Below, piece by piece: positions 53,692 through 63,273 of a stretch of 64,000 nt of DNA. The notes below the pieces were generated by a model. It did no database searches. It saw only the letters and a list, made by a program, of their open reading frames with translations, and was not told the DNA's origin. Positions within the stretch are counted from its first letter, which is position 1. Each line of letters opens with the position of its first letter. Position numbers and translations under genes: made by a program. This DNA comes from Acetivibrio cellulolyticus CD2. Its GTDB lineage: Bacteria; Bacillota; Clostridia; Acetivibrionales; Acetivibrionaceae. Location: assembly GCF_000179595.2 (NCBI RefSeq), contig NZ_JH556659.1, positions 415,016 through 479,015 on the forward strand, in the 5' to 3' direction.

Positions 53692-54527
53692 TTAGTTTTT
53701 GGTATTCACTTATAGACACTATCCTGCCTTTTCAATGGGTTGAGCTTGATTTTATGAAAAATGCTTTACTTGCGGTGTTGCTTATTTCTCCGATTTTCGG
53801 AATACTTGGAACAATGATAGTTAATAATAGGATGGCCTTTTTTTCGGATGCATTAGGCCATGGAGCATTCACAGGCATGGCAATCGGAAGTATTATGGGG
53901 ATTTTTAATCCTGTTTTTGGTGCAATTGGTTTTTCAATAGCGTTTTCAGTGCTGATAACAATTGTCAAAAATAAAAGCAAAACTTCTACAGATACGATCA
54001 TTGGTGTGTTTTCATCAATAGCCATATCAGTGGGTCTTATTCTTCTTTCTATTGGAGGAAAAAATAAATTACCAAATTATCTTTATGGTGATCTGCTTAG
54101 CATTACCCCTTCCGACATAGTTATGCTGCTGATTGTTTTTGTAGGTGTAATTGCATTATGGTTGCTTATGTTTAATAAAATGCTCCTAATCAGTGTAAAT
54201 CAATCATTGGCTAGAAGCAGAGGGATCAATACTCTTGCGGTTGAGATAATATTTACATCCGCAATCGCAGTAATAGTAACTGTGGCAATTCAATGGGTAG
54301 GGCTCCTAATCATAAACTCGCTTGTAGTACTACCGGCGGCTGCAGCAAGGAATGTGACCGTTAATGTAAGGCAGTACCATTTAGTGTCCGTCCTTATTGC
54401 CCTTGTTTCAGGATTATCAGGACTTATACTTTCTTATTACTGGAATTCAACAACTGGAGCAACAATTGTTCTTTTTTCGGCATGTATATACTTTATTACA
54501 CTTGCTTTAAGAAATAGAGTTGGATAA
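53688..54527 (+). CDS. znuB: Metal ABC transporter permease (ZnuB-like)
   Basis: A 279-aa permease of the ABC-3 family with about eight membrane helices. Conserved parts are MAFFSDALGHGAFTGMAIG and VQWVGLLIINSLVVLPAAAARN-like AIQWVGLLIINSLVVLPAAA. Third gene of the operon, overlapping the ATPase gene. Substrate zinc or manganese, as for the binding protein. Confidence 0.94.
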   Translation: MISFWYSLIDTILPFQWVELDFMKNALLAVLLISPIFGILGTMIVNNRMAFFSDALGHGAFTGMAIGSIMGIFNPVFGAIGFSIAFSVLITIVKNKSKTSTDTIIGVFSSIAISVGLILLSIGGKNKLPNYLYGDLLSITPSDIVMLLIVFVGVIALWLLMFNKMLLISVNQSLARSRGINTLAVEIIFTSAIAVIVTVAIQWVGLLIINSLVVLPAAAARNVTVNVRQYHLVSVLIALVSGLSGLILSYYWNSTTGATIVLFSACIYFITLALRNRVG

Positions 54528-54631
54528 TATAACGAGGCAAAACTTCTGCCTTGTTGAAATGGTGTGTTGCAATTGAAAACTATTGATTTCATATATTATA
54601 CAAGAATAATTTTAATTTAAGGGTGAGGCAT

Positions 54632-56986
54632 GTGAGGGTCAGGTTTAATTTTAAACTATGGATTTCGTTAACAGTTTTTATTATTGTATCAGGACTCTGG
54701 TGTTCAGAAAGCTTTTTAACAGTACAAGCGGCTCCGGCAGCAAAGCAGATCACGATGTCTGTGGACTGGGAGGAATTAAAATTTGATGTTCCGCCTACAA
54801 TAATAGAAGGCAGGACGATGGTTCCCTTAAGGGCTATTTTTGATGCACTGGAAGCAGAGTTAGAATGGGCTGGCGCAACAAAGACTATAACGGGATATCG
54901 GGGTAATACAAGCATTAGTCTTGTTGTAGGTAGCAAGCTTGCTACAGTAAATGGAGAAGAAGTTCAGCTGGATGTGCCAGCAACTATTATTTCAGGTAGG
55001 ACTCTTGTGCCGACAAGATTTATATCAGAAAGTCTTGGGGCAAAGGTTTCCTGGGATGGTAATTTACGCAAAGTTACAATACTGACGCAGGATGTAATTG
55101 ATATTCCTGACAGTAATTTTAAAAAAATAATTAGAAAAAAAATAAAAAAATACTCAGGAGATATATTTTCGAGTGATTTAAAGCAGATAGAAGTTTTAGA
55201 AGCTAGAGAAGCAGATATATCCAACCTTGAAGGTATTCAGTATATGAAAAATGCCAAGTCAATTTATATGGAAGGGAATAATATTGGGGATATCAGTTTC
55301 CTATCAGGTTTACATGAACTTGAAACAATCAGCCTTAATGAAAATAAAATTGCAGATATCAGCCCACTGGCTAAGTTGACAAATCTTAAAATAGTTTATC
55401 TTCATACAAACTTTATAAGAGATTTAACACCGATCAGGTCTCTAATTAATTTGGAGGAATTGTATTTAGGTGGAAACGATATTAAAGACATCGAACCGTT
55501 ATCTTCTCTTTCGAAGCTTAAGTACCTTTATCTTGGAGATAATCAGATAAGTGATCTGAGTACTCTTAAGAACTTAAGCAATCTTAAGTATTTGGACATT
55601 TATGAAAATTCTACATTGGATATATCGGCACTGAAGTCTTTGAAAAAGCTGGAAGAAGTCTATATAGAACACTATGAGGAAGAATCTGAACTGAATGATA
55701 AACTTTTCGAAAAATATAATGATATGATGGTTAAAGCAAAAGATATAGTCGCAAAGGTTGTAAAACCCGGTATGTCCGATCTGGAAAAGGAACTTGCACT
55801 TCATGACTATCTGGTTTTCAACACTGTCTATGATTATGAAAACTATCTGGCAGATACAGTGCCTGATGAATCACACGAACCTTATGGTGTTTTGGTTAAA
55901 AAGGTTGCGGTTTGTGATGGTTTTGCCAGGACAATGCAGATTTTATTGAATATGGTTGGAATAGAGAATGAGTTTGTGCATGGTGATTCAGATGGAGAAA
56001 AGGGATGGATTGGCCATGCCTGGAATATAGTTAAGATTGATGGAGAATATTTTCACCTGGATGTTACCTTTGACAATATAGATAAGGATAATACAAAAAT
56101 AGAAAATGACTCCATAACTCACACATACTTTAACATATCCGACAAGCAGATAGCTATTGACCATAGATGGGAAAAAAGCCCTTATCCTTCCTGCAATGTC
56201 GATAGTGATTATTTTACACGGATAAGTGAGCTGAATGGGGACCGGATTATTAATGGAGACAATGCCTTTTACTTGGATTCAGAAAATAGTATTGTAAAAT
56301 TAAATCTTGTTGATTATACATCTTCAAAGCTAACTAAGAATAGGGCTGAAAGAATAGTTTTGGATAATGATTTTATTTATTATTTAAACACTTCGGAAGA
56401 AACTGGGGATGTGATCTATAAAGTTAGAACTGATGGCGCTGATGAAACAAAAGTATATGAAGGTGACATAAACTCTCTTAAAGAGAATGACGGGGAAATT
56501 TACTTTATTGATGGAGAAGGCATACTTAACAGATTAAATGAATCCGGCACAGGAGTTCGGGAAATCAATAACGGATCAATAACATCTGTAACGTACTTTA
56601 CAGAGGATTATATTATCTGTAAGGCGTATAAATGGAATTTAGGGGGCGGACTTTATAGAATATCAAAAGATACCGAGGATACAGAAATGATTGTTTCCGA
56701 CATGCCTTCAGGTTTTTCGTATTCGTCCGATTCGGGGATTTTGACGTATTATTATTCTCCACTTGAAAGGGTTATTGATGACTGGATTTATTACGTTAAT
56801 GAAGAAGACGGAAGCAGTTTATATAAGGTGAAAGTAGATGGAACAAACAGAACCAGGCTCAATAGCTTTGATAGCACCATAATTGATATAATTGGAGACT
56901 GGCTGTACTACCATAATAATAGTGATATGTCCAAAGTTTATAGAGTAAAAATTGATGGTAGCGAGAATAGTAAGGTGCAGGGATAG
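54632..56986 (+). CDS. Secreted LRR and transglutaminase-like surface protein with copper-amine-oxidase-N domain
   Basis: A protein of about 784 aa. Signal peptide about 1-34, copper amine oxidase N-terminal-like domain (about 40-150), seven internalin-type 22-residue leucine-rich repeats (about 185-340, for example LEELYLGGNDIKDIEPLSSL), then a transglutaminase/protease-like domain. That domain has the triad Cys in VAVCDGFARTMQ, His in WIGHAWNIVKI and Asp in HLDVTFDN (about residues 428, 461 and 476). The C-terminus is a DUF5050-like beta-propeller segment with DDWIYYVNEEDGSSLYKVK-type repeats. GTG 54632 is taken as start; GTG 54623 is an alternative. It is probably a surface protein acting on the wall or on proteins. 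Confidence 0.8.
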   Translation: MRVRFNFKLWISLTVFIIVSGLWCSESFLTVQAAPAAKQITMSVDWEELKFDVPPTIIEGRTMVPLRAIFDALEAELEWAGATKTITGYRGNTSISLVVGSKLATVNGEEVQLDVPATIISGRTLVPTRFISESLGAKVSWDGNLRKVTILTQDVIDIPDSNFKKIIRKKIKKYSGDIFSSDLKQIEVLEAREADISNLEGIQYMKNAKSIYMEGNNIGDISFLSGLHELETISLNENKIADISPLAKLTNLKIVYLHTNFIRDLTPIRSLINLEELYLGGNDIKDIEPLSSLSKLKYLYLGDNQISDLSTLKNLSNLKYLDIYENSTLDISALKSLKKLEEVYIEHYEEESELNDKLFEKYNDMMVKAKDIVAKVVKPGMSDLEKELALHDYLVFNTVYDYENYLADTVPDESHEPYGVLVKKVAVCDGFARTMQILLNMVGIENEFVHGDSDGEKGWIGHAWNIVKIDGEYFHLDVTFDNIDKDNTKIENDSITHTYFNISDKQIAIDHRWEKSPYPSCNVDSDYFTRISELNGDRIINGDNAFYLDSENSIVKLNLVDYTSSKLTKNRAERIVLDNDFIYYLNTSEETGDVIYKVRTDGADETKVYEGDINSLKENDGEIYFIDGEGILNRLNESGTGVREINNGSITSVTYFTEDYIICKAYKWNLGGGLYRISKDTEDTEMIVSDMPSGFSYSSDSGILTYYYSPLERVIDDWIYYVNEEDGSSLYKVKVDGTNRTRLNSFDSTIIDIIGDWLYYHNNSDMSKVYRVKIDGSENSKVQG

Positions 56987-57069
56987 ATTTAAAAAAGTAG
57001 TTTACATTCTAATGGAAATTGGTTAAGATATACACATAAACTATAAACTAACAAGAGAGGCTAATAGGT

Positions 57070-57798
57070 ATGATCGAAGTTGTAAACATAACGAAAACCT
57101 ATAGTGGAGCATTAAAAGCCGTTGACAACCTGAGTATTACAATAGAGGATGGCGAAATATTTGGTTTCCTGGGACCTAATGGTGCTGGAAAAACCACAAC
57201 TATAAAAATGATAACAGGTATTTTAAGGCCTGACAGTGGAAATATAAGAATTAACGGGACAGATATAAACGAAAGTCCTTTAGAGGCAAAAAAGAAATTC
57301 GGGTTTGTGCCGGATGACCCAAACATATTTTTGAGATTAAAAGGAATAGAATATCTGAATTTTATGGCGGATATGTATGATGTGTCAGCGGGTGACAGAA
57401 AGCAACGGATTGAAAGCCTTGCTGAGAGATTCGAAATGTCCAGTGCACTTTATGACCAGATCCAGAGCTATTCACATGGTATGCGCCAAAAAATTGTTAT
57501 TATGGGTGTGTTAATACATAACCCGCCTGTGTGGGTATTAGATGAGCCGATGACAGGGCTGGACCCAAAATCGTCATTTACCTTGAAGGAAATGATGAGA
57601 GAGCATGCATCCGGGGGAAATACGGTGTTCTTCTCAACGCATGTACTTGAGGTGGCTGAAAAGTTATGTGACAAAGTTGCAATAATCAATAAGGGTAAGA
57701 TACTTTTTGCAGGAAAGCTTGAAGAAATGAGAGAGCATTTTAAGAACAACCAATCTTTTGAAAAAATGTTTTTGGAGTTGACTGAAAATGGGCAATAA
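57070..57798 (+). CDS. ABC transporter ATP-binding protein
   Basis: A 242-aa ABC-2-type ATPase. Walker A GPNGAGKTT, signature SHGMRQK (degenerate LSGGQ), Walker B VWVLDEPMTGLDP and switch His in FFSTHVLEVAE. It overlaps the permease gene by 11 bp. Signature and pairing fit exporters of the CcmA/NatA class. The substrate is unknown. Confidence 0.9.
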   Translation: MIEVVNITKTYSGALKAVDNLSITIEDGEIFGFLGPNGAGKTTTIKMITGILRPDSGNIRINGTDINESPLEAKKKFGFVPDDPNIFLRLKGIEYLNFMADMYDVSAGDRKQRIESLAERFEMSSALYDQIQSYSHGMRQKIVIMGVLIHNPPVWVLDEPMTGLDPKSSFTLKEMMREHASGGNTVFFSTHVLEVAEKLCDKVAIINKGKILFAGKLEEMREHFKNNQSFEKMFLELTENGQ

Positions 57799-59452
57799 AC
57801 TTATTCTACTGACAAAAGTACTACTTAAAAATGGTTTTGGTATAAAGGCAAATGGTAAAAAGAAAATAAGGCAGATAGCTTTTATATTTCTAATTGCTTT
57901 GTGCTTTGTACCTGTTGTTACCGGTCTCATTTCTTTTATTTCTATGCTGTATGATTCACTTAAAATTATAGGGCAGGAAGAGGTAATCATAAGTCTTGGA
58001 GTTGCAATAACGTCATTTACCATATTTTTCTTCGGCGTGTTTTATATAATTAATGTCTTTTACTATTCAGATGATGTCGAAAACCTTCTTCCGCTTCCCC
58101 TAAAGCCTTCAGAAATAATAGGGGCGAAGTTTCTAGTCACGGTAATATATGAATATCTTACTGAAATTGTAATATTGCTGCCACTGTTTATTGTTTATGC
58201 CATAAAAAGTGGAGCATCGTTGATGTATTACATCTATGCATTGGTGGTTTTTGTCTTTGTTCCTGTTGTACCTCTTGCAATTGCTTCAATTATGGTTATG
58301 ATAATTATGCGTTTTACTGGACTCGCTAGAAATAGGGATCGTTTTAAAATGGTAGGAGGCTTAATAGCAATGTTTGGGGCTATTGGGTTTAACTCTGTGA
58401 TACAGAAGTTTGCATCACGGGGCGCTGATCCGGAGCAACTTCAGCAAATGTTTAGTCAGGGGAAGAATTCAATGGTTGATTTAGTTGCAAGAATTTTTCC
58501 TGGTGCAAGGTTTGCAGCATTAAGTATTGTCAACAATTCCAATATTAATGGCATAACTAATTTGTTTATTTTTGTTTTAATTACTTTGGTAAGCTTTATA
58601 TTGTTTTTGTATATTGGCGAGATCCTATATTTTAGAGGTGTAATTGGTATTTCTGAGATGTCAGCAAAGAGAAAGAAGGTCAGCGGTGATGAAATTGGAA
58701 AGCTGAGCACCCGTAAATCAAAACTAAAGGCATGTACTCTAAAAGAGCTAAACATTCTTTTCAGGACCCCAATTTATTTTATGAACTGCGTTTTGATTAA
58801 TTTTATATGGCCTATAGTTTTGCTAATACCATTATTTACTCAGTCACAGGATCTCAGTGATCTTGAGAGTCTCAAGTTTTTTTTGCAAAATGAAAAATAT
58901 GCAGGTATTGTTATTGCAGCCGGATTCGCAGCAGCAATGTTTATTTCGGCATCTAATGCTGTAACATCATCATCGATATCAAGGGAAGGCCAAAATTTGT
59001 ATGTAAGCAAATATTTGCCTGCTCCATATAAAGTTCAGATAATGGCAAAAGTACTTTCAGGTGTGGTTATTTCTCTTATAGGTTTGACGCTTATGCTTAT
59101 AATTGCCGGAGTGCTTTTGAAGATACCATTATATATGATAATACTGATAGCTATAGCTGCTCTAGTTGGAATAATATTTATCTCTTTTACCGGAGTAATA
59201 ATTGACCTGTTCAATCCAAAACTCCACTGGGACAACGAGCAAAAGGCTGTTAAGCAGAATTTGAATGTTTTGTTTAATATGCTTGTAGGTGCCATTTTTG
59301 CAGGGTTAACTGTATTTGTGTCGGTTGAATTTGAATTTGACATATTTATGGTTTGCGGTATTATTTTTATTGGGTTTGGTCTTATGGATGTTATGCTTTA
59401 CAGGTTTATATCATCAAAAGGTGTAAAGTTGTTTAATGGTATTGAAGTGTAA
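57788..59452 (+). CDS. ABC transporter permease
   Basis: A 554-aa membrane protein with about 12 hydrophobic helices in two halves. It resembles large ABC-2-type permeases of Firmicutes that pair with a single ATPase. Landmarks are DDVENLLPLPLKPSEIIGAK and SREGQNLYVSKYLPAPYKVQ, the repeated coupling-helix-like segments. It overlaps the ATPase gene by 11 bp. The substrate is unknown. Confidence 0.85.
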   Translation: MGNKLILLTKVLLKNGFGIKANGKKKIRQIAFIFLIALCFVPVVTGLISFISMLYDSLKIIGQEEVIISLGVAITSFTIFFFGVFYIINVFYYSDDVENLLPLPLKPSEIIGAKFLVTVIYEYLTEIVILLPLFIVYAIKSGASLMYYIYALVVFVFVPVVPLAIASIMVMIIMRFTGLARNRDRFKMVGGLIAMFGAIGFNSVIQKFASRGADPEQLQQMFSQGKNSMVDLVARIFPGARFAALSIVNNSNINGITNLFIFVLITLVSFILFLYIGEILYFRGVIGISEMSAKRKKVSGDEIGKLSTRKSKLKACTLKELNILFRTPIYFMNCVLINFIWPIVLLIPLFTQSQDLSDLESLKFFLQNEKYAGIVIAAGFAAAMFISASNAVTSSSISREGQNLYVSKYLPAPYKVQIMAKVLSGVVISLIGLTLMLIIAGVLLKIPLYMIILIAIAALVGIIFISFTGVIIDLFNPKLHWDNEQKAVKQNLNVLFNMLVGAIFAGLTVFVSVEFEFDIFMVCGIIFIGFGLMDVMLYRFISSKGVKLFNGIEV

Positions 59453-59473
59453 AGGTTATATGTAGAGTATAGT

Positions 59474-59513
59474 AACAGGAAGGTGATGAGTGATTATCAC
59501 CTTCCTGTTTTTA
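59474..59513 (+). terminator. Rho-independent terminator of the ABC exporter operon
   Basis: AACAGGAAGGTGAT pairs with ATCACCTTCCTGTT and is followed by TTTAATTT. The A/T-rich partner side lacks a T-run on the minus strand, so it works mainly for the plus strand. Confidence 0.9.
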
Positions 59514-59520
59514 ATTTATT

Positions 59521-60363
59521 CTACTTTTTGCAGCACTTATCATGTTTATGTTTCTTTAAGCACATACATATCAATAACAATATGGCTGCTAATGCAATTA
59601 ATGCGAGTAGTATCAAAAGGATACAAAAACACGGAGTTATAGGACACGGAGGTTTTGGTGGACAAGTATGTGTAGGACATACAGCTGTACTTGTCGGAGT
59701 AACAGTTGGCGTCGGTGTAACAGTCGGAGTAGCGGTCGGTGTTGGTGTTTCAGTAGGCTTTGGTGTTTCAGTAGGAGTAGCAGTCGGTGTTGGTGTTTCA
59801 GTAGGAGTAGCAGTAGGCTTTGGTGTTTTAGTAGGCTTTGGTGTTTCAGTAGGAGTAGCAGTCGGTGTTGGTGTTTCAGTAGGGGTAGCAGTAGGCTTTG
59901 GTGTTTTAGTAGGAGTAGCAGTCGGTGTCGCAGTAACAGTCGGTGTAGGAGTTCCTACAGGTTTGTATATGACAGACACATGACTCACGTCGTATGGCCT
60001 GCCTGTGTTAGGGTTAATAGGAGCATACAGGAAGTAATCGCTGCGCACGTCACTAGTGTAAATATATTCGTTAAAACCTGGCCCTCCTTTTACAATTACT
60101 GCATAGATAGGTATCTGGCTAACCCAGGATACTCCTTGGCCGATATCAGTGTTTACGATGTTTACTGTTATAACTCCAGGAATAGTGAATGAATCAGGAA
60201 GAGGAGGTGTTACATCATGTTTGGAATACACATATCCAACTGGAGTTAGTACATTTGGGTCATCGTTGACTGTTCCAACAACTAAAATTACAGCTGCGGA
60301 TACTGTTGCAGTGAGTAAAAACATTAGTGCAACAATAATGCTTAAAAAGCTTAGTTTTTTCAC
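59521..60363 (-). CDS. Surface protein with Pro-Thr repeat stalk and C-terminal membrane anchor
   Basis: A 280-aa protein read from GTG 60363 with AAGGAGATG upstream. A signal peptide (about 1-23) is followed by a compact beta-rich domain (about 25-130), a stalk of [14 protein letters not shown] units (about 136-228), a Cys/Pro-rich segment ([19 protein letters not shown]) and a C-terminal membrane helix (about 246-266) with a basic, Cys-containing tail ([11 protein letters not shown]). It is probably held on the outer membrane face, with the head projecting through the wall. The function of the head is unknown. Confidence 0.8.
   Translation of the reverse strand: MKKLSFLSIIVALMFLLTATVSAAVILVVGTVNDDPNVLTPVGYVYSKHDVTPPLPDSFTIPGVITVNIVNTDIGQGVSWVSQIPIYAVIVKGGPGFNEYIYTSDVRSDYFLYAPINPNTGRPYDVSHVSVIYKPVGTPTPTVTATPTATPTKTPKPTATPTETPTPTATPTETPKPTKTPKPTATPTETPTPTATPTETPKPTETPTPTATPTVTPTPTVTPTSTAVCPTHTCPPKPPCPITPCFCILLILLALIALAAILLLICMCLKKHKHDKCCKK
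59680..59958. repeat. Tandem Pro/Thr-coding repeat
   Basis: Short in-frame units coding [12 protein letters not shown] and [13 protein letters not shown] on the minus strand, about seven to eight copies. The reverse strand is also open across the repeat. Such arrays change copy number by slippage, so stalk length may vary between strains. Confidence 0.85.
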
Positions 60364-60518
60364 GCAAAAACATCTCCTTATTTATATATTATGTCTACTC
60401 TAAAATATGCATGGAAATGTTTATGTGTTACTTTTAGGATAGAATTTTATGAAGATAATTAATTCTGCTTACGAAATGTAATGAAAGAGAAAAATCCCAA
60501 GTAATTTTCAGTTGTTTA

Positions 60519-61238
60519 TTATATGAATTCTTCTTCCAGTGTGATTTGAGGTGCTATAATAATCTTTTGATTATTAACAAATACTTTATCACTGTACTCT
60601 TTTCCAGCCCAATTTTTTACTGTATTATATGCCTTCAGATATATGTCATAATCCTCAAGCTTATGAGCATCAGAAGCTACAAAGTTTACTAAATTTAACT
60701 CAATAAGCTTTTTGGCAAATTTTTTGACCTTTATACCATAAACTCCAACTATGCTAGCTGCATCCAGCTGTACGAAACAGCCTGTTTCAATAAAATCAAT
60801 GAATTTGCTCATGGATTTTACGAAATAGTTGTTTCTCTCAGGATGTGCTATAACAGGAACTATTCCTTCTGAGTGAAGTTTCAACAAGACTTCATTTAGA
60901 TTGATCGGCATAATATCAAAGGGAAGCTCAAATAATAGGTACTTGGATCTGTTAAGGGTATACTTTTCTTTTTTGGAGATAACATCAGTAAGTGACGAAC
61001 ATAAAAAGACTTCATGTCCTAGAAATAATTCTATTCCAAAGCCCTTTACTCTTGACTTAAGGTCATAAAAATTATCAAGTACCCTATCAGAGTGAAAAAA
61101 GCCATTATGAAAATGAGGGGTAGCAATTAATGCTTTTACTCCAAGTTTTTCGGCCTCCAGTACCATTCTGATAGAATCTTGAATTGTTGCAGGACCATCA
61201 TCGACGCCAAAAATAATATGACAATGCATATCAATCAT
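60519..61238 (-). CDS. Tyrosine-protein phosphatase CpsB/YwqE (PHP family)
   Basis: A 239-aa manganese-dependent PHP phosphatase that dephosphorylates the BY-kinase of the capsule/exopolysaccharide system. Metal ligands appear in MIDMHCHIIFGVDDGP, ATPHFHNGFF, IAHPERNNYF and FVASDAHKLEDYD. It overlaps the kinase gene by 8 bp. Last gene of the minus-strand operon. Confidence 0.94.
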   Translation of the reverse strand: MIDMHCHIIFGVDDGPATIQDSIRMVLEAEKLGVKALIATPHFHNGFFHSDRVLDNFYDLKSRVKGFGIELFLGHEVFLCSSLTDVISKKEKYTLNRSKYLLFELPFDIMPINLNEVLLKLHSEGIVPVIAHPERNNYFVKSMSKFIDFIETGCFVQLDAASIVGVYGIKVKKFAKKLIELNLVNFVASDAHKLEDYDIYLKAYNTVKNWAGKEYSDKVFVNNQKIIIAPQITLEEEFI

Positions 61239-61971
61239 GTTTTTTCCTCTTTTGGTCCTTAAGTAAATCGGACCATTTTTTTAAATACTTTTTTTGGGAG
61301 TTATAATAATCGTAACTTCCATAGTAGCTTTTATAATCCGATTTACTTATCTTATTGAGAACGGCCCCAAGTATATTGGCGTTTGCTTTTTGAAGCTGTT
61401 CCTTCATTCTTAACATATTTATGCGCTTTATAGCATTTGATTCAATAACAATAATTGTTCCATCCACTTGTGCAGCAATAACAGCGGCATCGATAACACT
61501 GCCAAGTGGTGGTGTGTCTATAATAACCAGATCGAATAATTTCTCAACTTCGTGAAGGAAATTGGTGAACTGGTCAGAAGATATAAGTTCGCCTGGATTA
61601 TTTGTTTTTACACCGCAGGTAATAAAGCTGAATCCATCAATATCAGATTTGTTAACTATTTCTTCAAGTTTGACCTGTCCCAGTATATAATTGGTGAGGC
61701 CTTTCAAGTTGCTGCTTGTAAAATATTTGAAAGGCATTGGTTTACGTATATCTGCATCTACGTACAAAACCTTCATTCCAGCATTCGCCATAGATATCCC
61801 AAGATTTATTGAAGTTGTTGATTTTCCTTCTCCAGGGCTATAACTTGTAATAGCTATTGTTTTGATTTTTTTATTTAACCCGCAGAACTGGATATTTGCT
61901 CTTAAAACTTTGTAGGATTCCTCTGCTGTCTTGGTTAAGTTATATTTAACTGCGTAGCAAATTTCTGCCAC
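61231..61971 (-). CDS. Bacterial tyrosine kinase CpsD/CapB (BY-kinase)
   Basis: A 246-aa cytoplasmic BY-kinase. Walker A SPGEGKST and Walker A' VLYVDADIRKP are visible, with Walker B VIIDTPPLG. The C-terminal tyrosine cluster, the autophosphorylation site, is SDYKSYYGSYDYYNSQKKYL. It starts at GTG 61971 behind GGAGGT. It works with the membrane activator encoded just upstream to regulate polymer length and export. Confidence 0.94.
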   Translation of the reverse strand: MAEICYAVKYNLTKTAEESYKVLRANIQFCGLNKKIKTIAITSYSPGEGKSTTSINLGISMANAGMKVLYVDADIRKPMPFKYFTSSNLKGLTNYILGQVKLEEIVNKSDIDGFSFITCGVKTNNPGELISSDQFTNFLHEVEKLFDLVIIDTPPLGSVIDAAVIAAQVDGTIIVIESNAIKRINMLRMKEQLQKANANILGAVLNKISKSDYKSYYGSYDYYNSQKKYLKKWSDLLKDQKRKKHD

Positions 61972-61983
61972 TTATAGCACCTC

Positions 61984-62649
61984 CTATTTGATGTTAAACG
62001 AAGGTATAGTCCCAAGAACATTTAGTCCCAAGTATGTTTCTATATCTTCTGATGTTTTTATAGTTTCATTTATTATTTCTAATATATAGAATATGACTAG
62101 AGTTATTAAAATGCTTATTAAAAAAGTTAATACTGTATAAACCAGGGGTTTTGGTTTTACAGGACTGGTTGGTATTTCAGCAGGGTCTACAATACTTACA
62201 TTATAGGTTTTAGTAAGGTCTGAAGATTTTTTTATAAAAATCTCGCATATTTTGTTTGAAATTTCCATACACCTGGTTGGATATATATCTTCTACCTTTA
62301 TTTCCAATACTCTGGTGTCATTTTTTGAGCTTACAGTAATTTTTCTTGATAATGCAGCAGGAGTAATATCACGTATATTTAATTCTTCTAGAACTGTTTT
62401 TATAATAAGTTTGCTTTTTATAAGTTCCCTATAGTCATTAACCAATTGCTGATTTGTCAGCATTTCTTCATAAGTTACCTCGCTTCCTAAAACATTTTGA
62501 TTAATAATATAGAGAGTTGAAGAAGCTATATATGAAGGTGTAATTAAAAATGCACTTGCAAAAGAGGCAATAGTTGACATGAAGATAGGAATTAAAATAA
62601 TAAATATTAACTTTTTCTTTATCATTATAAAAAAATGTACGAGTTCCAT
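61984..62649 (-). CDS. Wzz/CapA-type chain-length determinant and kinase activator
   Basis: A 221-aa protein with two membrane helices (about 11-32 and 175-197) flanking an extracellular domain, of the Wzz family. Typical motifs: SYIASSTLYIINQ near the start and the DPAEIPTSPVKPKPLVYT segment before the second helix. The short cytoplasmic end activates the BY-kinase. AGGAGAT precedes the ATG. Confidence 0.93.
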   Translation of the reverse strand: MELVHFFIMIKKKLIFIILIPIFMSTIASFASAFLITPSYIASSTLYIINQNVLGSEVTYEEMLTNQQLVNDYRELIKSKLIIKTVLEELNIRDITPAALSRKITVSSKNDTRVLEIKVEDIYPTRCMEISNKICEIFIKKSSDLTKTYNVSIVDPAEIPTSPVKPKPLVYTVLTFLISILITLVIFYILEIINETIKTSEDIETYLGLNVLGTIPSFNIK

Positions 62650-62671
62650 TTAAATCTCCTTTTTAAAAATC

Positions 62672-63007
62672 TCAAATCTCAATTCTATGGCATTTTTTGC
62701 AAACAAATCTACCGATTATACCTAATATAACACCTAATATTATTGCTGCAAGAATGCTAAGAAGCCCATATAGCTTATCAAAATGTACCCAGTAAAAATG
62801 CTCTGCAAGATCGTCTACAGTTTTAATGCCCTTAAAACAAAATAGACCTGTAATGTTTATTATAAAAATGAATAAATCAAATATCAGTCCCACAATTACA
62901 AAACTTTTTTCTTTGCACCGGGATATTAAATAAAACAACCTTTCGGAAATAAATCCTGGAACTATGAGTAACAGGAATAAAATAATAGCACCTAACACCT
63001 TTAACAT
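62672..63007 (-). CDS. Small membrane protein at the head of the EPS operon
   Basis: A 111-aa protein with three predicted membrane helices and a Cys-containing basic C-terminus (FVCKKCHRIEI). AAGGAGA precedes the ATG. The family is not recognised. It is co-directional with, and 22 bp ahead of, the Wzz-like gene. Confidence 0.7.
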   Translation of the reverse strand: MLKVLGAIILFLLLIVPGFISERLFYLISRCKEKSFVIVGLIFDLFIFIINITGLFCFKGIKTVDDLAEHFYWVHFDKLYGLLSILAAIILGVILGIIGRFVCKKCHRIEI

Positions 63008-63064
63008 ATTTCATTCTCCTTTCAATACAAATCGAAAATTATTTCATTATTATAATATTCTAGA

Positions 63065-63073
63065 GGGGGGGGG
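63065..63073. repeat. G9 homopolymer tract between divergent EPS operons
   Basis: Nine consecutive G in a strongly AT-rich, 266-bp divergent intergenic region (63008-63273), 58-66 bp upstream of the minus-strand EPS operon. A tract this long is prone to slippage and could vary promoter spacing. Nothing else certain is seen in this gap, apart from the hairpin listed next. Confidence 0.6.
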
Positions 63074-63218
63074 TGAGTTCCATGTATTTACAGAAAAATA
63101 AATATTACATTTTAAATTTTTAATTTTTAATTAACATTTATCTGGAGTATTACATAATATGAATGGTATTATGATTCAAAATATGACAAATATAACATAC
63201 ACATGTAGCGGTGTTGAG

Positions 63219-63254
63219 ATCTGCTTTGTTTAGTGCTGTTTTGAGCAGATTTTT
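63219..63254 (+). promoter_or_regulatory. Terminator-like hairpin just upstream of the CapD-like gene
   Basis: ATCTGCT (63219-63225) pairs with AGCAGAT (63244-63250) and runs directly into TTTTT. It ends 20 bp before the start codon. There is no gene on this strand immediately upstream, so it may be a transcription attenuator in the leader of the exopolysaccharide gene. Confidence 0.5.
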
Positions 63255-63273
63255 GAAACGGGAGGTAATTGAT

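Noticed and set aside
59483-59983. Plus-strand open frame with Gly/Val repeats opposite the Pro/Thr surface protein
   Set aside because: It is the antisense reading of a codon-periodic repeat. It has no ribosome-binding site and overlaps the terminator of the ABC operon, whereas the minus-strand frame has a signal peptide, anchor and ribosome-binding site.
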